Below are positions 1 to 11,624 of a DNA stretch of 64,000 nucleotides, in pieces. Made by a program: the position numbers and the translations under genes. The first letter of the stretch is position 1, and every line of letters starts with the position of its first letter. The notes beneath the pieces were generated by a model, which ran no database searches, was not told where the DNA came from, and saw only the letters and a list, made by a program, of their open reading frames with translations. The stretch spans positions 18,669,501-18,733,500 of the forward strand of contig NC_084942.1 of assembly GCF_958298935.1 (NCBI RefSeq), written 5' to 3'. The DNA comes from Phragmites australis (taxonomy: Eukaryota > Streptophyta > Magnoliopsida > Poales > Poaceae).

Positions 1-392
1 GCCTTAATAAGCAGATTAATTTTAGCAGTGCACCGATGTATGATAATTGGATCGGATGGCACGTCGTTTCAAAAGCAAGGCAATGTCGAAACGCAAAAAA
101 TGCACGATCCAATATCTGATAAGGACAGCACAGACATGTCAACTTCGTGAAACCAAAACCGTCGCTGCCGCTGACTGGTGGGTCTCTCTCTCAGCTTAAC
201 TACTCACGGTTCATTAGCTGCTCTTACGTTCAGCTCATCTACAGTTGCACATTGATCGGATTGTCATTTGTTGGACCGGCATCAAGTACATAGACATCAC
301 CAGCATCTGATGTGATGTGCACCCAAGGTACCGACACACAAGCAGCAGGTAGACCCCACCAGCAGTGGTCAACCAGGGGGCAACTGGACTTA

Positions 393-740
393 GGCATCTC
401 CAAGGAAATCGGCATCGGAGGTCGTATCTCTGTGCCTACCGGATTTGCTGATCGTAGCTGTTATGAACCAGCTCTAATGGAATCGGTAAAGTTACTTTTT
501 TTAAGTTATAGGGATGCGGGCTACAACTGGAGTTCGGTAAATATGCGGACCGAAAAGGGAGCCCGTATCACTGTGCACTGAGTATACGTGTAGATCCGAG
601 GGAAGGAGGAGAGTAATAGAAGATAGAAAATAGAGTAGCTGTTGGAAATGAAAAAAATAGACGATACTATAATAGTGCTAGGGGATGTTGTAATAATATT
701 ATAGAGGATAAAAATTTAGAGTATCTGTTCGAGATGACTT
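393..740. mobile_element. Degenerate MITE, first copy of the GACCATCTC family
   Basis: The left edge (TTAGGCATCTCCAAG) and right edge (CTGTTCGAGATGAC) are imperfect inverted repeats, matching the ends of the better preserved copies at 1085-1301 and 18802-19055. The interior, rich in GTTGTAATA and CTGTAATAG-like words, resembles the interior of the 1085-1301 copy. It sits at the same place relative to flanking homologous DNA as the 18802 copy, so it probably predates the segmental duplication. Confidence 0.45.
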
Positions 741-1084
741 TATTTGGTCTCTTTGTCCCACGTCTCATTTCGTATATCGACATATATAGTCTCCAATACA
801 GACATTATTAGAATATTGTTCTAACCAGGGGCTAAGCTCTTTGGTGATCAAGGTGAGTCATGGCCCTCCTGGTCCAACAATTTTTTTGCAATTTGTAATT
901 TATTTTAAATCCAATCCACCAATTTCGTTGAGTTCGCCTCTACGGCCTAGTTAGCTTCACTGTCCCCTGCAAACGTTTGGTCCAAGTTGCACCACTAGTT
1001 CTAACCAATAATATGTAGGCACAATAGTTATAGAAAAGGTACAAAGAGAGCGAAAAATTCTGCCAAATTTGGAGCTCTAAGACT

Positions 1085-1301
1085 TAGACCATCTCCAACG
1101 GAGTCTCTAAATTTGAGGATTCTAGTGCTACAGTGTTTTGCGGTATACTGTAGCACTAGAAATCCATCTTCAACAGATCATCTATCCAGTGATACAGTAC
1201 TGCTACAGTGTTAGGGATAAGGGATGCTGTAATAGTGATAGGGGAAGTTGTAATAGTATTTTGAGGATGAAGATTTGAGGTAGCTGTTAGAGATGGTCTT
1301 A
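1085..1301. mobile_element. MITE with GACCATCTCCAAC-type terminal inverted repeats
   Basis: The left end reads TTAGACCATCTCCAACGG. The right end, read on the other strand, begins TTAAGACCATCTCTAACAG, giving near-perfect inverted repeats flanked by TTA/TAA. A three-base TTA flank suggests a Tourist (PIF/Harbinger-derived) origin. There is no coding capacity; the length of about 217 bp fits a MITE. Confidence 0.7.
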
Positions 1302-3271
1302 AAAGAAGTACGACATCATGATTCCAAGAGCAGTATTATCTAGAGACGAATGAAATACTAGTTTTAGCCATGCATGTATTTTAAGCTGACAAAAACACAA
1401 GAATTAGTTAGGGGCATGATGATTGATGCAGTGTCATATTATAAGCCTAGATTTTGCTCCAAATAAAACCACTTGCCACTAGCTTTCAAGCACATGACTG
1501 AAGGACCAAGCATAGGGATTTGGGCGCGCACATGTGTGTCATGATTTGACCGGTCAAGTTCATGGCCATCGGACACGTGTCCCGATCTCGACGTGTACGC
1601 ATGCCGCCACGCTACCACGGTTAGTAGAAGCACATTTAGTAGAATCCATCTGTGTGCCGACATGTGGCCGAAAGTTAACACGAACATATGTCTTTAAAAT
1701 CAGCTTGGATGGTGTGGTCGTAAGAAGTAAATTTTATGAGATTCTTCGATGAAATTTTTTTATAAGATTTTAATTTATGTTTTTTTTAATTTAATGGTTG
1801 GTATATGTAACTGAGAGGAAGGAGTGAGATACGTGATATGCACAAGAGAGAGTCTTTCTATAAAATCAATTCTTATAGAATTTTCTTCTACGGTTGTATC
1901 TCTATTCATCATAGATTAAATTTTATATTTACTCCTTATGTGTCTTATCAAAATATAATTTTTTTAATGGTAGGTAACGTAGCTGTTGACAGTGAGGCGT
2001 ATATAGTGACTTTATAAATCTTTAAGCTATGTATATTTGATCTTTAGTAGATACTATGTAAATATGTGCGTGTAGTGGTATGAGTGTGATGTGTGTATAT
2101 GTCTACGAGTTGTACTTGTGTTTTTTTAAAAAACTACATACAAACTCTTTGTGCATGTATATACTGAACACGGTACATGATGAGAGAGACAGGCCATCAT
2201 GCATCCGGTAATCTGTCTTTTTGAACTTGTTGATCTGAAACCATCATGCATTATCATGTGAGTTTCGGTAGAGAAAACTGGGTGCGGCCATGTGCAGTGA
2301 TCAGTTAGCAACAGGACACCAGATACGCCAGATGTATGAGTTAAGGTTCAAACACTTAATATGGTCATGCAGGGTCACGAAACAGATCTCCATGTTACTA
2401 TTAATCATACTAGATTGCTCGTATTGACACTCTAATTAGTTCAAATGGCATTTTCTTCAGAGAATTTTAGCCAGCGGGATTGGCAATTAGCTAGGTCTGG
2501 CCGGTCACCATAGGGGACAAACTAACCGTCTACCTGTCCACATCTCCAAATTAATGACCGATGTTAACTTAGACACCTGTTTTTTCCCCTTTTTTCTTGG
2601 CGTTGTGCTCTTCTCCAACACCCAACTCTCTTGCGCACCTCCTCTCACCATGTCGGCTCCCGCCATCTACGAGCTCACCCCGCCCTCCTCCACTTTTCTC
2701 TAGCGGCAAGGACCGACCTAGCGCCGCGCTAACCTAGCTCGTCAGCCGTCTTTGCTCGCCCCCACCCCGACCCCACCTATCTGATTGTCCTTCGCCACCC
2801 ATGGCCAGCAACGCTTACGTCGCCTCACCGCTCCACCCCTACCCTCACCATTGCACCCATCTCCTTCGCCGAGTCAAACTGCCACCCGTTGACCTCCCTC
2901 TATGCCTGGTAGCAAACAAATCCCCACCGGGAAGCCATCGTCGTTAACCCCAAAGCCCTAACCACGACAGTCGTCGCATGTTCATACGGTCATCTAATCA
3001 CACCTCCTAAATTTCAGACATCTGAAAATTAGGAAGAGTAAATTATTTTTGTCTTGTTACAGCAAATGCTACGCTTCAGCCAGCAGATCAGTCAAAGCTA
3101 ATTCCTGACACTATAAGCACAATGAACCACAAGATGGCCACAGAAAGGCGCATCTCTGATCTCTCTTTGTCTAAAAAGAACAATCACTGTAACACATGAA
3201 TCGGCCACACGGCAGAGCTGTGGAGCACCTGATGGGCCGGGCCCTGCAGGCCCGTGTCCCTGGAGGATTAA

Positions 3272-3385
3272 CTAGTCCCTCCAACACACCAGCATGGTGG
3301 CGCACCAGTGCATGGTGTAGAACCTGGCCCTCTGCTCCTTCACCATGCTCGCCAGTCGGTCCGGCACCGTGACAGATAATAATTG
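3272..3385 (-). pseudogene. DVL/ROTUNDIFOLIA-like small peptide gene, C-terminal remnant
   Basis: Read on the minus strand, the frame gives a conserved C-terminal block containing MVKEQRARFY and ending CATMLVCWRD followed by a TAG stop. This matches the DVL/RTFL domain: a basic KEQRARxY stretch, a Cys, ML, and a terminal CWRD. Known DVL/RTFL peptides are short, usually single-exon, plasma-membrane-associated products that restrain polar cell proliferation and alter organ shape when overproduced. Only about 30 plausible residues remain. Going upstream the frame reaches a TAA at 3386-3388, inside sequence that already looks like the neighbouring CACTA-like element (from about 3371). No start codon or N-terminal part precedes the break, and I could not find the missing part on the far side (4776-5220). 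I therefore call it a disrupted gene. The 3' untranslated region would lie at about 3000-3271. The family call is fairly firm; the pseudogene call is an inference from the missing N-terminus. Confidence 0.7.
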
Positions 3386-4775
3386 TTATAGGTGATGAGT
3401 CTCATATCAGTTATTTTAAATATGTCACTGATGACTAGTTGTCGGTAACGGGTTATGATGATCACATTAGTGACGGGTCATAACTGTGACCCGTCACTTA
3501 TAACTGTTGAACGTTTTTCGTGTTGTTTGACATGAAAAAAGTCACAAATATATATTTTTTTCACCTAAGCTATCCCAATGCAAGGGCCATCACCACTCGC
3601 CACAAGTCACTTGCTATTTTTTGCATTATTTTTACACTCTGCGTTCCATAGGTATCGAACCCGCGATCTCCCCTCGCGCACGTAGCCCCTTCACCACCAC
3701 ACCCTCACATGCACTGTAATGAAGCCAAATATTTTATCCTTTTAACCTTTTTTGTCAAAGGTCATTAGTGACGGGTCATAACTATAACACATCACTAATG
3801 ACTATTTTTTGCCAAAGGTGATCCGGAGTGACTTCAGTAAAACGAGCATAACTTTTGCATACGGGCTCCGATTTTGACGTTTTGACTATACAGACATCTA
3901 AAAAAAGTTACATCCGTTTCTCCCCCACTTTATCAAGTTTTTTAGACCAAATTCGACTTGGAAGATTGAGTTCTCACCCTTGAAGTTTCTGCACCATTTT
4001 TAGAAGGCGTATTTGTGTCCATAGCTGCCATCCCTTACATCAAACTTGAGCAGATATGTACAGTGGTTCTTACTCTAGTTCTACTGAGGTGAGAAAAATA
4101 AAAGAAAAAATTAAAAAAATATTTGTGCCCACTACGCTGTCATACCTTACACCAGTTTTGTTCAATGTGTGAATGAAAATTCATGAAATCGGCTAAACAT
4201 AAGTTGTAACTTGTTGATGCACTTTTTTAAGTGTTTGTAGTCTCATACCTCTTTGGTTTGAATCTTAGATATAGCATGGTTATAAGTTCAGAGTTTATAT
4301 TTATGCTTTTATACGTAAATATTTAGCTATAGCATAGTTATAACCTTTCTGCATAATTTTTTTTTCATATTTGCACAATACGTTTAGTTTTTAGTTGGAC
4401 AAACTAAGTAAGAAAAGACAGTACTTGGTCAGCTCTAATAATGTGAGCTGAGTTATCAGTGACGGGTTGTAATATCATTCGTCATTTATGACTGATCCAG
4501 AAAGACCCGTTACTGATGACGAGTCATAAGTAACAGGTCGTAACATGATCCATCATTGATGACTAGTTTAGGACGACTTATCACTGATAAGTTAATCATT
4601 AGTGATAGGTCACAACTTCTATTAGTGACGAGTAACTTTATAATCCGTCACTAATTTATAGTAAGTCATGGCTCGGTCTCGATCTAAAGCTATATAAATA
4701 ACGGTTCGTAACAGGAACTGTTACTCATGACTCTTAAGTGAAGGTCTTGAAGTAAATTTTTTTTTTCATGTAGTG
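3371..4775. mobile_element. Non-autonomous CACTA-like element beside the DVL remnant
   Basis: The right terminus reads TTTTTTTTCATGTAGTG, the reverse of a CACTACATGAAAA-type CACTA end. Both flanks carry many copies of a subterminal motif around GTGACGGGTCATAAC, including a palindrome at 3469-3502 and a dense cluster at 4450-4660, as expected of transposase-binding subterminal arrays. The interior (3800-4250) has no coding frame. No intact CACTA terminus is visible at the left junction (near 3371), so that end is truncated or mutated. Confidence 0.7.
3641..3715 (-). repeat. tRNA-like segment inside the CACTA-like element
   Basis: On the minus strand there is a B-box-like GGGTTCGATACC (3651-3662), preceded by GTGTGGTGGTGAAGGGG, a tRNA-like left half. 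It is probably a decayed tRNA-derived module, not a working tRNA, because no clear acceptor stem is visible. A second tRNA-like segment lies in the unrelated CACTA element at 42280-44746. Confidence 0.45.
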
Positions 4776-5220
4776 AGATTAAGACTAATCTTTTCCATGC
4801 CCCTGATAATCTATTGGACCATGGCAAGGGCAACGGGGCCCTCTCTCTCTTTCGCCTTGCTCATGTAGGTGATGCAAATTCGACATGGACCACACCGTTG
4901 TGATCTCAGTATTTGTACTCCGCGATTTTTGATGTATGCATAGTCCATTAGAGTATTCACTGGGTGTTTAATGGGTCGCTAATCCTTTGTGTAATTGCAC
5001 ATTGGTAATTTGGTATGACAGGAGCACGAAGAAATCTTGATGTGAAGCCGGTCTTGGGTAGTCGTTGGCGTCTTGGCGACGCAACGCCGCTCACCAAGAA
5101 GATAAGACGGATGAGACGTTGGGATGGAACACAGACCACTCACCGTGCGAGAAAAGAGCACTTGTAAATCCCTCGCGTCGTCTATTCAAGGGCGATATGG
5201 GTGACCAAACCTTCTCCTCT
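4776..5220. other. Short unique spacer between two CACTA elements
   Basis: I see no gene, repeat array or tRNA here. Short open frames overlap on both strands without a recognisable domain. It is the natural place to look for the missing 5' half of the DVL gene, but reading the minus strand I did not find a convincing N-terminus. Confidence 0.5.
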
Positions 5221-5400
5221 CACTACTACAGATATCTTTACCAGTATCAGTTTAAAATCATTATCAGTGGTGGATTTTAAACTGATACCGATTACTCGAC
5301 ACTAATAATTTGTGACTATCAGTATCGGATATATAACCAACATTAAAAATAACTATCAGTATCGGTTCGTGGATCGAACCGGTACTAATAGGTATTTCTT
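5221..5400. repeat. CACTA left terminus and subterminal repeats
   Basis: The terminus CACTACTACA is followed by repeats in both orientations of ATCAGTATCGG and TCAGTTTAAAA-like words, including a palindromic TCGTGGATCGAACCGGTACTAATAG-type unit near 5365-5390. Such arrays are the usual binding sites for the TNPA-like protein in CACTA elements. Confidence 0.7.
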
Positions 5401-7299
5401 GCCCTTTTCAAAATGTTGCCGCTAATACCATGGTATTTTTAAATTTTGGCCGTTGCCGACAATAGTATATGATATATTTATATACACGCACATATAAATT
5501 TAATTTACGAGACGTCAAATTTTATCACAACATATATACACAAGCATATATAAATTTTATTTTTAAAACATCAAGTCTCGTCAGATTATATATACAATGT
5601 ATCCATGCGAGATTTCATTACAACAATAAAAAAGAGTTTAAGGTTTCTTGCTAATCGAAGGTTCTAAACTCTGCTTTTTCTTATTAGATGAAGGTAACGA
5701 GAGAGAGGAGCCAAATTCATAGAATTCGTTGGTTGGACTGATGACTTGATCATTGATGAACCCGATAAGTTGTTCCTGAAGTACGTTGATTTCAATGGCC
5801 ATGAGTCTATCTCTGCATATCACGAGAAACTGTAATTTCAATAATTAAAGAAATCAATCCTTATAAACACGTGTCGAACTTGAAATTTAGTCATCAAGAT
5901 GTATGTCGCATACCTCAGCATAGACCACCTAGTATGACGCGTCTCCGCTGAATCAGTGCATGATTTCATTACATAAAAACCACATAAATTATTGATCAGG
6001 TCCTACTTCTTACAAGGAAAGTCATATCGGATAATCCATTCTTTCACGAATAGCCGATGTCTAATACTCTTCTTGATGTATCACAGGTATACTCTGTATG
6101 TGTGTAATTATTACCGTAAGTAGACTTAGATTCAATCAAATCAAATATTACCAGAGTAATAACGAAATAGTCGGGTTTTACCTTTGTAGTAAGTTAATGA
6201 CAGATTGGTAGGTTTCTTTTGCATTATTTTGTGAGTCGAAGACAACGATCTTGCTAATGTCTGGCTGGATAATAAGGATGATCCAGTGATAATTGCACAT
6301 AGGTCACCATAGGTTAGTTGGTCCTAATTTCTAATGATGTATTGCTAAAAAAGAGTAGAACATTCATGGAGAGAAACACATACCCAAAGTGGTAGGAAAA
6401 AAGTGTGTATTTCTTCAATTATAGCTCCAGAATACACTTGAATGCATAGTCCTCGATTCCTTTTGGATCGTATTGCATCATTGTCGGGTTTACATAATGT
6501 GGGTCGATGAATCCCATATGGTTGATGTCCTCCGTCCTGCATCTTTGTACCTCCATTCTACATAAGGAATAAGTTAGGACATTCAATCCAATGGTACATG
6601 AATGTATACTGTGAATTATATATATATACGACACTTACAGAGTCCAATAACTCAAGATAGACATGTGGAGGGCATCTTGCTAATACAGTCGATATATTTC
6701 CTGAATAATATATAAATAGAGCCATCCCCGTGGAGGAAATCTCGATCCTTATATCTGGCCCCGAACATTTTTCTATCATCCCGTGACTCCTTCATGTACC
6801 ACGCATAGAATTTTCGAAGTTGATATGTCAGTTTGTCCCACATGTTTAGCACGACCAAGAGTTCGCCTAGCTTAAATTGCCATCTCTCGACTGCTTTTGG
6901 TGCTATGGACTCGTCTAGAAATTGCTCTTTTGTCATTTTAGTATCTTCAAGAAATCTTTCTAAATTCTATTCTTGTCGTATCTGTTCAATAGAAGACTCC
7001 TTCAAGTATTTTTTTTCTTTTGATGCGTGCGTAGTCTGACTTACTCTTACGCTCAACAGGTTTGACCATCTTCAAGAAAAACTTCTGTGTTTCTGCACGG
7101 ATTGGTATTTTCTTCTCAGGCTCTAGCTTTTAAAAGAATTTCTTGACACTGACGCCCACTATCGCTCTGGTTTCCTCTGATGTTTGTTCATAAGACAACT
7201 TCTCAGGTGATGCCACCGTCTTAGGTGCCCTTTGCTTCTGGTATGAAGCTGACTTCTGAGATGAACTCAAATTCTTAGATTGTGCAACTGTTGTCAACT

Positions 7300-7505
7300 T
7301 CGAAAGGGGAGGAGTTGGCTCTCTTGGTGCTGGTGGTGCTGGCTTCGGAAGGGGAGGAGTTGGCTCTCTTGGTGGCACTGGTGCTGACTTTTGAGGAGGA
7401 GGAGTTGGCTCCCTTGGTGGCGACTTGTGTAAAGGAGGAGTTGGCTCTCTTCTGGGTGACGGTGGCAGTGGCAGCGACCGTGGAGGAGTTGGCTCTCTTC
7501 TTTGT
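7300..7505 (-). repeat. Coding minisatellite encoding REPTPP units
   Basis: The plus-strand word GGAGGAGTTGGCTC recurs about five to six times at irregular 30-45 bp spacing. In the minus frame each copy encodes REPTPP, followed by Leu/Pro/Lys/Ser-rich spacers. The stretch links the two folded parts of the CACTA second protein and is likely an unstructured linker that changes length by slippage. Confidence 0.75.
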
Positions 7506-8945
7506 GACAGTGGTGGTGGCGGCAACCGTAGAGGAGTCGAAGAAATTCTGTGTGGTGGGTCCGACTCCACATCAGACGACTCGTCTGTCTCATCTTCAAA
7601 TACTATGTAGCGCTTGGGTCACAGAACGAAGCCACCCACATTTGATCTGAGCCTCTTGGAACCCATCTCTCCGGGGTAATCCATGTCAATCTTACTGTGC
7701 GGCCTTCGCACGGAATCCATATGGACCTTGACGTATCCCCGCGATATCGGAAGATCGTTGAAGAGTGCTCCTTCCACGCATTGGTCAACCTACCTCATAG
7801 CCACCGTGGTGGTAATGTTCAAGGTGGGTACGACAAGCTTGCACACTTTGCTTTCTATGATGTCGTCCATGGGGTAATGGGTCAATTCTTCTTCTGACCT
7901 CGCGGACGCGCAGCTGCTCCGACGACCACCAGGGCTCGCAACATTTTCTTCACCTTGCTACTGCCTATTTCCTTGATGAAGTGCTCCTTTGATTTTGACG
8001 TCTATCATCTGACGCTCTTATACAAGTTCTCATCGTACTAAAGCCAGCAACTCTTTCAGTTCTTCTCTCCTTCTCTTCTGGCACCACACCCGGGCATGAA
8101 AGAGCCTTTGAAAGACTGGACGTGGGCATCTGCAATTCTTTGCGTCACTTTCTGTTCTCTATCACTTTTGAAGGTTAGGCTACCATTTACCGACAAAGTC
8201 AGCCCTCTCACGTACAGATAGTGTTTCACTCGTTCAATCTAGTTGGTCGTTTGAGGTGTGGCACCACTGTGGGTTACTTGTTCTTTCATCTCTTCCCACT
8301 CGTCGTATTTCCTCACATACACACGCGAGCAAATTCTGTGGGGGTACACGTTCTTGTGGGAGTTGACCTTGTTTATCTCACTTAGTCGTTGTGCTTCCTC
8401 TAACCGCATATACTCTATGAAATCGTTCCAAAATGGTTCCACCATCGAATAATCATCCTATTTCGGTGTCCGGCCTACCAAGTAATAATTTCTCCACAGC
8501 TTACCCTTAAAATTCTTGAACGCGATGGCCATTATTGATAGGGCACGACGCTTCGCTTTGATCATATTGCATCCTTCAGGGTATTCAAACTTTGCCATCA
8601 ATTTACCCTACATAAGATCCTTGATGTTATCTGGAACCACTCACATGTCATCTCGTATGCCTCTCCAACTTATATATGTGATTGCAACATGGTCCCTCAC
8701 TAGACACCCGATTGCTGTTTTGAACGGCCCCAGAACAACTTTGGTTCTCGTGGGCTCTCCGACTGAATTGACCTCTGTGATGATAAAACGTCCATCGGGC
8801 ATCCTGCTAGGACCTCGTCCACTCCTCCCTTCTCCTGTCATCTCGTCACCCTCCGGAGCATCAGCATCAGGATTGATCTGACCCTCCAGTGCATCATCTT
8901 CGGCCCTGCCCTGCGCAGCCTCATCAGTTGTCTCCAACTCAAACT

Positions 8946-9390
8946 GATCCATGTTCAGGTACGCACTCAGGCTACCGCCTCCTGTCTAGTCCAACTCCAT
9001 GATTGCAGGCTCATCTTGTACCAAGGTTGGATAGGGCACGACGCGATGGCCATTGTTGATAGGGCATAACGCTTTGCTTGAAATTCTTGAATGTGATGGC
9101 CATTGTTGAACGCGATGGCCATTGTTGATAGGGCAGTCTCATCGATTGTCTCCAACTCAAACTGATCCATGTTCAAGTACGCACTCGGGCTACTGCCTCC
9201 CGTTTGGTCTAGCTCCATGATTGCAGGCTCATCTTGTACCAAGGCAGGATAGGGCACGACGCGATGGCCATTGTTGCTAGAGCACAACGCTTCGCTTGAA
9301 ATTCTTGAATGCCTCATGTCTAGTCTAGCTTCATGATTACCCTTGAAATTCTTGAACGTGATGGCCATTGTTGATAGGGCACGACGGATC
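8946..9390. repeat. Scrambled local duplications in the CACTA second gene
   Basis: A block starting ACTGATCCATGTTCA occurs at about 8946-9051 and again at about 9162-9268, with a few substitutions. The word GATGGCCATTGTTGATAGGG occurs repeatedly between 9045 and 9380, and also as GATGGCCATTATTGATAGGG near 8524. The pattern indicates repeated short duplications or template switches, not a simple tandem array. Confidence 0.7.
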
Positions 9391-9439
9391 CGAGGAGGGG
9401 CCTTGTATCGAAGGGGGGATGGGACGGGGCCGTGCAAGG

Positions 9440-11600
9440 CGGTTAGATTTTGTACGTACCATTCCTATATAAAAATTTTAGACACAAAAAGCACTTAATT
9501 TAGAGTTAAAATTAATGAGATATGTATTCAAATTATGGTCAAAAAGGTACAAACATGCACTTGATTTTGACTTAGTAAGTTTATCTCTGCACTTATTTTC
9601 AATTTCAAGAAGGTATAAACATGCAATATATCTTTTTCCTTGCTGCATTCTTATGACTCACTTTGATTCTTGACTTCTCAACATTTTGAATATGTGTTAC
9701 ATGAGGATTTTGACCAGAGACATACACATGGTTTGCCTGAAGTGAAAATAACCCGCTGACTCTAGTCAAGAGCATTTTTTTCTTATCCGCATCTTTTCGT
9801 CCAATAATTTCATTGCCCATCATTAACCAATACTACTGATTCCAATGACCTTTACAAGAGCTGGACTCTACAAATACCTTTTAGCTATTTTATTTATGAT
9901 GCATTCTATTTTATGAACAACTATCTTATTAGTGATTTAGGATTTCCTTTTATCATCTTAGAGATATTATTTTCTTATCCATTGGAGGATACAATTTCTT
10001 ATATTTTTTGTCTGCATTATATTGGCAAGAATATGTTGCCTTTTCTTTTAAAAATCAAAATAGATTTCATTCTTGCAGGTTTGTTACAGTTCTTGATTTT
10101 TGGTTGCAATCAAAACTTTTAGGTTAGTCAGTAAAAAAAGATTTTAAAAAATACTTCATGAATTCATTAAATTTGTGGGCTCCGTGAAACTTGGCTAACT
10201 ATCATAACATAAATCTGTCAATTCATTACACAAGCCTATCATTTCATAACACAAGTCAATAATATTTACATGTATCATTTACTTCACATTATCCTAGTCA
10301 CAAATCTATAATTCATAACGCAAATCTATCGATTCATCACAGAAGTACACCTGCTATTGCATTTGCATCCTTTCTCAAACAAAATAGCATAACTAAATAG
10401 TATAACTAAATCCATCCATATAGTCTGACTTGCAAGAGAGCCAGAATTGGAAAGCATTTGACAAATTCAAAATTAAAAAAAAAACTGCCATTATACTGAC
10501 ATAAGATTTGCCGTGCAAGACATATTCATGCAAGTCTTGAAAGCAAGCATGTAAACAGGTGCATAGAAACATAGTGATGTCATTGTGACCGAATAATTTA
10601 TCATGCTGATACAAAATGGTGTGTTTATATCATTTAGTGCCTCATAACTCGCTATTCTAAACATGAAGACAACAATAAAGGCTGCACATTGTTCATTTAT
10701 TTTGTTGAAATGAAATAATCCTTAACCACAGAAGGAAATGACCTTTGGGGCAAGTGATATATTATCACAAAATTTAGTTACATACAGTTCAATGGATTGA
10801 GAATACAGACATTCTAATACAATGAATAAAAAAAACTTGGCCGATTTTGTGACACGGTTGCTACAGTCAAGTTCTCTATGCAACTTTTTTTTAAAACCAG
10901 ATATTGTAACAAAGAAAGCTGTTTTCTAACATCCTTTCCATGATATCCACACAGGAAAGGAATGAAATCATTAATTCTTCATTGCACAAGCAAAGGAAAG
11001 TGAACACCAGTTGAAAACTTTCATCAATTTACAACTTAACAAACAACATGTCAATGTTTGTCTAACAGCTAGGCAACAATTCATTTTGACTGAAGTCTGT
11101 AGTAATGTGAAGCTGCCTTGCGCCTCGACAGTGCTCACAGCGATGTACTAAGTGAGCGGCTATGTTCGCATCTCTTGCTGCATAAGGTGAGCTCCTGAAA
11201 TCTTAAATAGGTCTTTGTTATCTGTTTCTAAGTAAACAACTAAAATAAAGTCTAATGGTAGACACCCATATAGCAAATGCCTTCAGATACAGTTTTTCTT
11301 TCGGTACAATGAATATGAAAGTAGTAAGACCACCTTAAAGATCTTATATTACAGAATTCAATTATAAATTTGGACTAGACTACTGATTTCCTCATTCAAG
11401 ACAGCAGCTGGTTACTATTACCTTCATGTGAATAATCTGTAAATAAAGATCCATATCTTTGCTATGTTAAATAAAAATGTGTCAATTTAAACTTCCTCCA
11501 GCCACCTGTAAAGGAGTATATACAAAGGCATTTCCGCTTGGTTTACACAAACTAGTATAGAACACACACCAAATTTTGTACCAATATCTGGCGTTACCCA
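9440..11600. other. AT-rich interior of the CACTA element, probably intronic
   Basis: No convincing coding frame is visible. Direct words such as CATAACACAAGTCAA and ATTCATAAC recur at 10200-10330. On the minus strand, 11205-11095 is an open stretch after a possible acceptor, giving SSPYAARDANIAAHLVHR and on, which might be a captured exon, though I recognise no family. The stretch lies between a GC-rich exon-like patch with a GTAAGG donor (11624) and the body of the second gene, so it could be a long first intron. Confidence 0.4.
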
Positions 11601-11624
11601 CGGGTCAATACAGGTGGGTTTCCT

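Larger units (their letters stand above)
1..3000. other. Intergenic DNA with no credible gene; duplicated relative to 18.5-21.3 kb
   Basis: No open frame here has a recognisable domain or a plausible exon structure. Several blocks (about 130-420, 1462-1690 and 2205-2410) are recognisably similar, in the same order and orientation, to blocks at about 18525-18810, 20637-20860 and 21000-21225. The stretch 1720-1890 resembles 46500-46640 and 50395-50535, so it is probably a dispersed repeat. Positions 2580-2990 are a C-rich, Ser/Pro-coding-like patch with in-frame stops, which looks like captured or decayed gene material. Confidence 0.55.
5640..9437 (-). pseudogene. CACTA second gene: Ptta/En/Spm domain, proline-rich repeats, Ulp1-like C48 peptidase
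   Basis: Several minus-strand segments join into one decayed gene. The N-terminal part (9437 to about 8640) includes the block DGRFIITEVNSVGEPT followed by CLVRDHVAITY, typical of the plant Ptta/En/Spm transposase-associated domain. The domain continues to about 8240 with frame breaks. A proline-rich linker with five REPTPP units spans about 7500-7300. Next comes a segment with FYAWYMKESRDDRKMFGARY (6810-6750), common upstream of the peptidase in CACTA proteins. The peptidase core keeps all three expected residues: His in NYHWIILII (codon 6286-6288), Asp in VVFDSQN (6235-6237), and Cys in NNLCGFYV (5982-5984). C48 enzymes process SUMO-like proteins; what the CACTA versions do is unknown. Exon joins are not fully resolvable, and stops such as those in 8600-8480 imply loss of function. 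Confidence 0.65.
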
